NCBI GenBank assembly: GCA_902803365.1
Contig: CADCPU010000311.1
Coordinates: 1-9,399 of the forward strand
Direction of reading: 5' to 3'
Source of the DNA: Oscillospiraceae bacterium
Lineage (GTDB): Bacteria; Bacillota_A; Clostridia; Saccharofermentanales; Saccharofermentanaceae
Length of the DNA stretch: 9,399 nucleotides
Shown here: positions 4,982 to 9,399 of the stretch, one piece after another
How positions within the stretch are numbered: the first letter of the stretch is position 1
Layout: every line of letters starts with the position of its first letter
Translations under genes and position numbers: made by a program
The notes under the pieces: generated by a model
Seen by the model: only the letters and a program-made list of their open reading frames with translations
The model's database searches: none
What the model was told of the DNA's origin: nothing

Positions 4982-7187
4982 GTTTGACATGACTGTCGCG
5001 GATATTAAAGCCGTCATCATATCGTCGGTCATGATGTTCATCCTGTCCTTAGGATCGATCGGCATCATGGTCTCGACATTTTCCGAGTTCAAGGATTATA
5101 TGATCTGGAGCAGATTTGCCGTCGTGGCATTCTTGTTCTCAGTCGGCGCATCGCTCATATGGGGGTTCAGGCGCAAGCTCCCCACACTTATAACGGGCCT
5201 TGCGCTCTTCCTGCTGCCGGTCCTTATCATACTGGGCAGCAAAGGCCTGAGCAACGGAGTATTTTACGTAATTGAAGTTCTCAAGGTCAGGGCGCTCGTA
5301 TTCCTGCACATGCCGGGTAACATAGGTCCTTCGGGCAGCAGTCATATCACGGATATCTTCCTGCTCTACAGTGCGGTCGCGATCATGGTCGGAGCATTGG
5401 TGTACCTTAAAAGACTTCCATCCGTCCTCGCGATGATCCTCTATGTCATTCCGCCGCTCATTACGATACAGATAAACGATCTGTTCCCGCAGCCGGCCTA
5501 TTGTGTGCTCTTTATCTTCGGAATGATCTTCCTGGTCTTCGCGGGTCAGATAAGAAAAGCCGATAAGATCAAGGTACAGGACAGGCTCATCAAGCTCGCG
5601 GGCATCGCATTCCTGATGGCGTTCATACCGTCGTTCCTCTATCCGATGGATACATATGACAAGTATGAGATCGCGAACAAGCAGTATGAGTATTTTGAGA
5701 AGAAGCTGTCGGGCAAGTTCGAAGAAATCTTCCCGAGCTTTAACAAGCAGTGGCACTACAAGGGTTCTGCCATTCTCGAAAACGGCGCTCTCCAGGGCTT
5801 TGACACCCGCCACGAATACCTGAACACAGTCGGTTACTTCGATCCGAAGCCGATCCCTGTCTTTGAGGTCGATCGTCGCAGAAATCCCGAGTATGACGGC
5901 GTACTGAGTTCGACTTCGACCGAGTATATCAAGCTGGGCGTATTGGATATCTATCAGAATAACCAGTGGACATGCGATGATGATGCTTTTAACTATCTGA
6001 AGCTCAAGTCAATGGTCATCGGAATCGACGAAGGACCCAAGACCTCGCAGTTCATCACCAGGATCGAACAGCATGCGTTCATAAAGCCTGAGCTCGACGT
6101 TACATACAGCGAGCTCTACGAGGGCGCTACAGAGGAAGATGAATATGCGAGCAACGTCATCCCTGTCATGAAGATGGACGACAGCATCTATTGGGAACCC
6201 AATTACATCAGAGACGTCGTCAACGATTCGGATCTCTATGTTCCCGATTCCACAAGAGAAGCGATCCTGGCTACGGGCGTCCTGCCTGACTGGTATCTCG
6301 ATCTTTATAACGGCAAAACGGAGATGAGCGATATCGAGAAGGTCCAAAAGATCACGAATTATGTTGCAGGGCTTCATGTCTACAGACGCGATACGCCGTA
6401 CCAGCCTGAGGATCAGGATTTTGTCGCATACTTTATCAAGGATGCAAAGTCCGGATTTTGTGTTCACTTCAACACCACGACGGCGATCCTCCTTCGTATG
6501 GTCGGAGTCCCTACGCGCTACGTAACGGGATATATGGCAACGGGTCTTAAGTACGGTCAGACGTCTACGGTCACGCTCGAAAACGCACACGCCTGGTTCG
6601 AGTTCTTCGACAGTGACTTCGGATGGGTATTGGGCGATGCTACTCCGGGTAACAGGATCAGCGCCCGCGACTATGATATCAACGGTATCCTCTCGCAGTA
6701 CTACCTGAATGAGTTCAAGGCCGAGCCGACACCGAGACAGATGGGCACTGATTCAAATATGCCGACAAATAAGCCGTTCTCCGAACTTGGCAAGCCTACG
6801 GGCGGAAATGACGAAGAGGACTCATCGCTGTTTGGCCTGCCGGAACTGTTTTCGCTGACGCCCGTTAAGATCGTGTTGATCCTGATCGGTGCGTTCGTCG
6901 GATCATGGGTGATCTATGCGGTGTGGACATTCATAAGTCTTAACTTCGGCCATCCAAACAAGAGAGCCAGGGCTTATTACAGGTTATACAGACGCGTCTT
7001 CTTAGTGCTCGATGTGCAAGCTCCTAAGATCGCCGTTCAGACTGGCGAAAAGGCCGCATTCAGCAAAGACGGCATCACCGCCGAAGAGCTGAACGAGATG
7101 ATTCAGACGACCAACAAATACATAAGGGAGTGCGCGCCTTCAAGATCGAGGATAAAGCGCATCATCGTCCGTCTCCTGATGACTTGA
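4971..7187 (+). CDS. Membrane transglutaminase-like protein (TgpA type)
   Basis: 738-aa multi-pass membrane protein with an extracytoplasmic transglutaminase-like (papain-fold) domain. The ATG overlaps the DUF58 stop by 11 bases and follows AAAGG (4957-4961). Seven hydrophobic segments lie near residues 12-35, 47-66, 72-90, 127-146, 150-168, 176-194 and 206-224. A large extracytoplasmic region follows to about residue 629. The catalytic triad is intact: Cys497 in KSGFCVHF, His540 in ENAHAWFE and Asp556 in LGDATPG, with the family motif GVPTRYVTGY between Cys and His. One more membrane segment (about 630-656) leads to a basic tail of about 80 residues that looks cytoplasmic and could be a short form of the DUF4129-like C-terminus seen in some relatives. 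It completes the MoxR-DUF58-transglutaminase module, which is linked to the cell envelope. Whether it acts as a protein cross-linker or a peptidase is open. No convincing terminator follows. Confidence 0.94.
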   Translation: MVDEFDMTVADIKAVIISSVMMFILSLGSIGIMVSTFSEFKDYMIWSRFAVVAFLFSVGASLIWGFRRKLPTLITGLALFLLPVLIILGSKGLSNGVFYVIEVLKVRALVFLHMPGNIGPSGSSHITDIFLLYSAVAIMVGALVYLKRLPSVLAMILYVIPPLITIQINDLFPQPAYCVLFIFGMIFLVFAGQIRKADKIKVQDRLIKLAGIAFLMAFIPSFLYPMDTYDKYEIANKQYEYFEKKLSGKFEEIFPSFNKQWHYKGSAILENGALQGFDTRHEYLNTVGYFDPKPIPVFEVDRRRNPEYDGVLSSTSTEYIKLGVLDIYQNNQWTCDDDAFNYLKLKSMVIGIDEGPKTSQFITRIEQHAFIKPELDVTYSELYEGATEEDEYASNVIPVMKMDDSIYWEPNYIRDVVNDSDLYVPDSTREAILATGVLPDWYLDLYNGKTEMSDIEKVQKITNYVAGLHVYRRDTPYQPEDQDFVAYFIKDAKSGFCVHFNTTTAILLRMVGVPTRYVTGYMATGLKYGQTSTVTLENAHAWFEFFDSDFGWVLGDATPGNRISARDYDINGILSQYYLNEFKAEPTPRQMGTDSNMPTNKPFSELGKPTGGNDEEDSSLFGLPELFSLTPVKIVLILIGAFVGSWVIYAVWTFISLNFGHPNKRARAYYRLYRRVFLVLDVQAPKIAVQTGEKAAFSKDGITAEELNEMIQTTNKYIRECAPSRSRIKRIIVRLLMT

Positions 7188-7217
7188 TGCATCTTACTTT
7201 GAGTTTTTGCATCTTAC
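7188..7217 (+). promoter_or_regulatory. Direct repeat TGCATCTTAC x2, candidate LytTR operator
   Basis: The 10-mer TGCATCTTAC occurs exactly twice, at 7188-7197 and 7208-7217, with a 20-bp period (about two helical turns). It begins at the base after the transglutaminase stop codon and ends 11 bp before the -35 box of the next candidate promoter. LytTR-domain regulators typically bind paired short direct repeats on one face of DNA upstream of -35, and a LytTR gene lies in the unit driven from here. The repeat is seen directly; its role is inferred. GATGCA/TGCATC could also pair as a 6-bp stem (7186-7213), but no U-tract follows. Confidence 0.5.
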
Positions 7218-7228
7218 CTGCATTTTGA

Positions 7229-7257
7229 TTGTAAACACATTCAGCCGTAAATATACT
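7229..7257 (+). promoter_or_regulatory. Candidate promoter of the esterase-LytTR-DUF3021 unit
   Basis: TTGTAA (7229-7234) and TATACT (7252-7257) are separated by 17 bp. The -10 box matches the consensus at five of six positions; the -35 box is weak (four of six), as is common at activator-dependent promoters. Transcription would start near 7264, about 28 nt before the esterase ATG. Confidence 0.5.
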
Positions 7258-7291
7258 CGCCTCAAGAAAACTCGAAAGGGCGGATACATTT

Positions 7292-8632
7292 ATGGCTGTT
7301 TTACTTTTGATATTATTCGTATTGAGCGAGGTCGCTTTCCTGATCTTCAACAGATCTTCTGACAAGAAGACGTGGACCGTTAAAAGGCTCATCGTCAACG
7401 CAGCTCAGATCCTGATCTTTGTCATCATGCTGATCTTCCCGGGCATCGATACCGGAATGAGATTTAAGGGGCTTATCGTAATGCTCGTCATAAGACTTGT
7501 CTTCGCTCTGATCTTTGCGCTCCTGTACCGCAAAAACATCAAGGCCAAGAAGACGGGCGCAAAGGTCATGTCCATGATCTTAAGTTCAATCCTTTTGGCG
7601 TCCTCCATGGCGACGGCTTTTATCTTTACCGACTATGAGGGAAGGCCCGTGACAGGTCCTCACAAGATCAAGATGTGCAGCGCGATCCTCGTTGACAGCA
7701 GCAGGATCGAAGAGTTTGAGACGGACGGCTCTAACAGGGAGGTGCCGGTCTATTTCTTCTATCCGGAGGACGTAAGCGAGAAGGTGCCGCTCGCGATCTT
7801 TTCGCACGGTGCATTCGGTTACTACCAGAGCAACACTTCGACTTATATGGAGCTTGCCAGCAACGGCTACGTCGTAATAAGTCTCGATCATCCGTATCAT
7901 TCGTTTTTTACCAAGGACACTGACGGCAAGACGATCACGGTCGATCCCGGGTTCATAAGCAGCGTAATGGGTGCCAACGGCGAAAACAGCAGTGAAGAGG
8001 AAGTCTTCGAGAATTCGCGCGACTGGATGAAGCTTCGCGTCGATGACGTTAACTTTGTTCTCGATACGATCGAGGCAGGCGCTTCGGGTGACACTTCCGC
8101 ATTTTGGTTCTCCGATGACTCGCAAAAGAGCGATACTATCAATGCGCTCAGCCTGATCGATACAGACAAGATCGGTCTTATGGGCCACTCGCTCGGAGGC
8201 GCGACAGCAGTCGAGGTAGGCCGCGAGAGAGATGACATCGATGCGGTAGTTGATATCGACGGCACGATGCTCGGCCACATCAAGGGCGTAAAGGATCACA
8301 AGTACATCATCGACGAAGAGCCTTATGAGGTGCCGCTGCTCGTTTTCGATAACGAGGAGAGCATCAAGGAGCTTAACGCCCTCACTGATTATCCGTACCC
8401 GAACACGACGATCAAGGAGACTGCGACGACCTATTACGCAACGTATATCAAGGGCACTCTCCATATGGATTATACTGACTTGCCGCTCTTTTCTCCGATG
8501 CTCGCCAAGATGCTCGGATCGGGCGATATCGACAACGGCAAAGCGATCGATCAGGTCAATTCTCTTGTACTTGCATTTTTTGATTGCTATCTTAAAGGGG
8601 AGGGCGACTTCAGCGTCAATGAATCTTACTAA
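7292..8632 (+). CDS. Membrane-anchored alpha/beta hydrolase, PAF-acetylhydrolase-like
   Basis: 446-aa serine hydrolase fused to an N-terminal membrane domain. GAAAGGGCGGA (7274-7284) provides the ribosome binding site. Four hydrophobic segments lie near residues 1-19, 32-50, 60-79 and 93-112, so the catalytic domain (about 125-446) is probably outside the cell. Motifs: oxyanion-hole HGAFG (172-176), a typical strand-turn ASNGYVVISLDHPYH (189-203), nucleophile elbow GHSLGG with Ser300, acid Asp323 (in VDIDGTMLG, with Asp321 nearby), and His391 in KGTLHMDYTDLPLF. The Ser-to-Asp distance of 23 residues equals that of plasma PAF acetylhydrolase, and the H-x-(N/D)-(F/Y)-x-D pattern at the His matches that family. 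Lipid or acyl-ester hydrolysis is therefore likely, but the substrate is unknown. It is the first gene of a unit with the LytTR regulator, 12 bases upstream of the LytTR ATG. Confidence 0.88.
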   Translation: MAVLLLILFVLSEVAFLIFNRSSDKKTWTVKRLIVNAAQILIFVIMLIFPGIDTGMRFKGLIVMLVIRLVFALIFALLYRKNIKAKKTGAKVMSMILSSILLASSMATAFIFTDYEGRPVTGPHKIKMCSAILVDSSRIEEFETDGSNREVPVYFFYPEDVSEKVPLAIFSHGAFGYYQSNTSTYMELASNGYVVISLDHPYHSFFTKDTDGKTITVDPGFISSVMGANGENSSEEEVFENSRDWMKLRVDDVNFVLDTIEAGASGDTSAFWFSDDSQKSDTINALSLIDTDKIGLMGHSLGGATAVEVGRERDDIDAVVDIDGTMLGHIKGVKDHKYIIDEEPYEVPLLVFDNEESIKELNALTDYPYPNTTIKETATTYYATYIKGTLHMDYTDLPLFSPMLAKMLGSGDIDNGKAIDQVNSLVLAFFDCYLKGEGDFSVNESY

Positions 8633-8636
8633 GGAG
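8631..8636 (+). promoter_or_regulatory. Ribosome binding site that fixes the LytTR start
   Basis: AAGGAG overlaps the esterase stop codon (8630-8632) and lies eight bases before the ATG at 8645. A GTG at 8636 in the same frame would start inside this site, so it is not a usable start. Confidence 0.8.
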
Positions 8637-8644
8637 TGGGACTG

Positions 8645-9088
8645 ATGGATATAAGGATCAGGACGATCGACGGCCGTGAAGAGGAATATATCGAGATCGG
8701 CTGTCACGAGCGCAGCGGAAGGATAAACGAGATCATCACTTTCGTCAAAGGCCTCGACGGCAGCGTCGGAGGCACCAAAGGCGACAAGCAGTACGAGATC
8801 CCGATCACGGATATCTTCTATATCGAATCCGTCGACAACAGGACGTTCATCTATTCGTTCAAGGACAGTTATGAGACAAGTCTCAAGCTCTATGAGTTCG
8901 AGGATCTCCTGAAGAGCAGGAACTTCCTCCGCATCTCCAAATCCGTGGTCCTCAACATCATGAAAGTCGACTCGATAAAGCCCGCGCTCAACAGCCGCTT
9001 CCTGTGCCGGCTCAAGAACGGCGAAGAGGTCATCATCTCGCGTAAATACGTGAAGGACTTCAAGGATCTCATAAGCAGGAAAGTCTAG
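8645..9088 (+). CDS. LytTR-domain DNA-binding transcriptional regulator
   Basis: 147-aa cytoplasmic regulator with a LytTR (AgrA/LytR-type) DNA-binding domain and no receiver domain. The ATG at 8645 is chosen over an in-frame GTG at 8636 because AAGGAG (8631-8636) sits eight bases before it. Residues 1-46 form a short charged N-terminal region (REEEYIEIGCHERSGRINEIITFVKGL). The LytTR domain covers about 48-146: IPITDIFYIESVDNRTFIY, the FLRISKSVVLNIMKVDSI core (94-111) and the C-terminal RLKNGEEVIISRKYVKDFKDL (122-142). Stand-alone LytTR proteins of this length next to a DUF3021 gene are common in Clostridia and Bacilli. In studied LytTR regulatory systems, a small membrane protein from the same operon inhibits the LytTR factor, which often activates its own operon. 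The esterase upstream is a likely target; a candidate operator lies at 7188-7217. Confidence 0.94.
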   Translation: MDIRIRTIDGREEEYIEIGCHERSGRINEIITFVKGLDGSVGGTKGDKQYEIPITDIFYIESVDNRTFIYSFKDSYETSLKLYEFEDLLKSRNFLRISKSVVLNIMKVDSIKPALNSRFLCRLKNGEEVIISRKYVKDFKDLISRKV

Positions 9089-9101
9089 GGAGGCAAGGGC
9101 A

Positions 9102-9399
9102 ATGAAAGACCATATCAAAGACAACATAATGAACTTCTTTATAATCGTCACCCTCGTAAATCTGGTGATGTTCATAAGCGGCAGCATCCTGGCGCCCGAG
9201 ATGCGGTTCGGCTACGAAGCATTTATCGTTCCGATCATCGACGGCCTCCTCGGCATCATACCGGGCATCATCATGTATTCCAAGCGCGAGCTCACGGTCA
9301 GGCAGATGCTGATCCGCGAAGTCATCCAGCTGCTGGCCATCGAGGCGATCATATTATTCTTCACGTTCGGCTTATCTGATGTCTCCGGCGAGGACATAA
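9102..9399 (+). CDS. DUF3021 family membrane protein, 3'-partial
   Basis: The first 99 residues of a small membrane protein, cut by the window end (family members are usually about 130-150 aa). The ATG follows AGGGAGG (9087-9093) by eight bases and lies 13 bases after the LytTR stop, so the two are cotranscribed. Hydrophobic segments lie near residues 9-31 (MNFFIIVTLVNLVMFISGSIL), 40-58 (AFIVPIIDGLLGIIPGIIM) and 75-93 (EVIQLLAIEAIILFFTFGL). The link YSKRELTVRQMLIREVIQ between the second and third segments is the recognisable DUF3021 feature. It is expected to be the membrane partner, probably a negative regulator, of the LytTR protein; that role is inferred from related LytTR/membrane-inhibitor pairs. 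Confidence 0.85.
   Translation, partial: MKDHIKDNIMNFFIIVTLVNLVMFISGSILAPEMRFGYEAFIVPIIDGLLGIIPGIIMYSKRELTVRQMLIREVIQLLAIEAIILFFTFGLSDVSGEDI

Noticed and set aside
4316..5092. 258-codon open frame on the - strand across the DUF58/transglutaminase junction
   Set aside because: It is antisense to DUF58 with its signature motif; the translation is low in structure and rich in Arg, His and Ile, as expected for a shadow frame.
7186..7213. Terminator after the transglutaminase gene
   Set aside because: GATGCA/TGCATC can pair, but the loop is 16 nt and no U-tract follows. The direct-repeat reading fits better.
8636..8644. GTG start for the LytTR gene
   Set aside because: The GTG lies inside the AAGGAG ribosome binding site; the ATG at 8645 has correct spacing.
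7586..9187. 533-codon open frame on the - strand across the esterase and LytTR genes
   Set aside because: It is antisense to two genes with clear domains and catalytic residues, has no recognisable motifs, and results from the codon bias of the + strand genes.

Overview
The window comes from a low-to-mid GC member of the Bacillota, most likely a Clostridia-type gut or rumen anaerobe. This is inferred from strong GGAGG-type ribosome binding sites, SigA-like promoters, a HrcA/CIRCE heat-shock operator, intrinsic terminators with U-tracts, and a LytTR + DUF3021 pair typical of that group. All supported genes are on the + strand. Genus and species cannot be called from the sequence alone.

Layout. 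(1) 1-1217: the C-terminal part of an ABC-type extracellular solute-binding protein (5' end outside the window), closed by a clear intrinsic terminator. (2) 1310-1921: an unrecognised 203-aa protein with two membrane segments near its C-terminus. (3) 1922-2329: about 400 bp without a credible gene. It carries six copies of a 21-bp imperfect palindrome with the symmetric spacing 42-43-52-43-42 bp, close to whole helical turns; one copy is inverted. This is the most unusual feature here. Two smaller repeat pairs flank it. (4) 2330-2968: a stand-alone small heat-shock protein (Hsp20) gene. Its SigA promoter has the -35 box inside a near-perfect CIRCE operator, and the gene ends in a strong terminator. 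(5) 3050-7187: a three-gene operon of MoxR AAA+ ATPase, DUF58 protein and membrane transglutaminase-like protein, with its own promoter. The promoter position shows that the MoxR start is at 3130 and not at the upstream in-frame ATG at 3022. (6) 7188-9399: a second transcription unit with a membrane-anchored PAF-acetylhydrolase-like esterase, a LytTR DNA-binding regulator and a DUF3021 membrane protein (cut by the window end). A perfect 10-bp direct repeat with a 20-bp period sits just upstream of the candidate promoter and is a plausible LytTR operator.

How they work together. MoxR, DUF58 and the transglutaminase form a conserved cell-envelope module: a chaperone-like ATPase, a membrane-associated partner, and a membrane protein with an extracytoplasmic thiol-enzyme domain whose Cys/His/Asp triad is intact. 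The esterase-LytTR-DUF3021 group looks like a LytTR regulatory system, in which a small membrane protein controls a cytoplasmic LytTR factor, here with an extracytoplasmic lipase-like enzyme in the same unit. The Hsp20 gene is an independent, HrcA-controlled stress gene.
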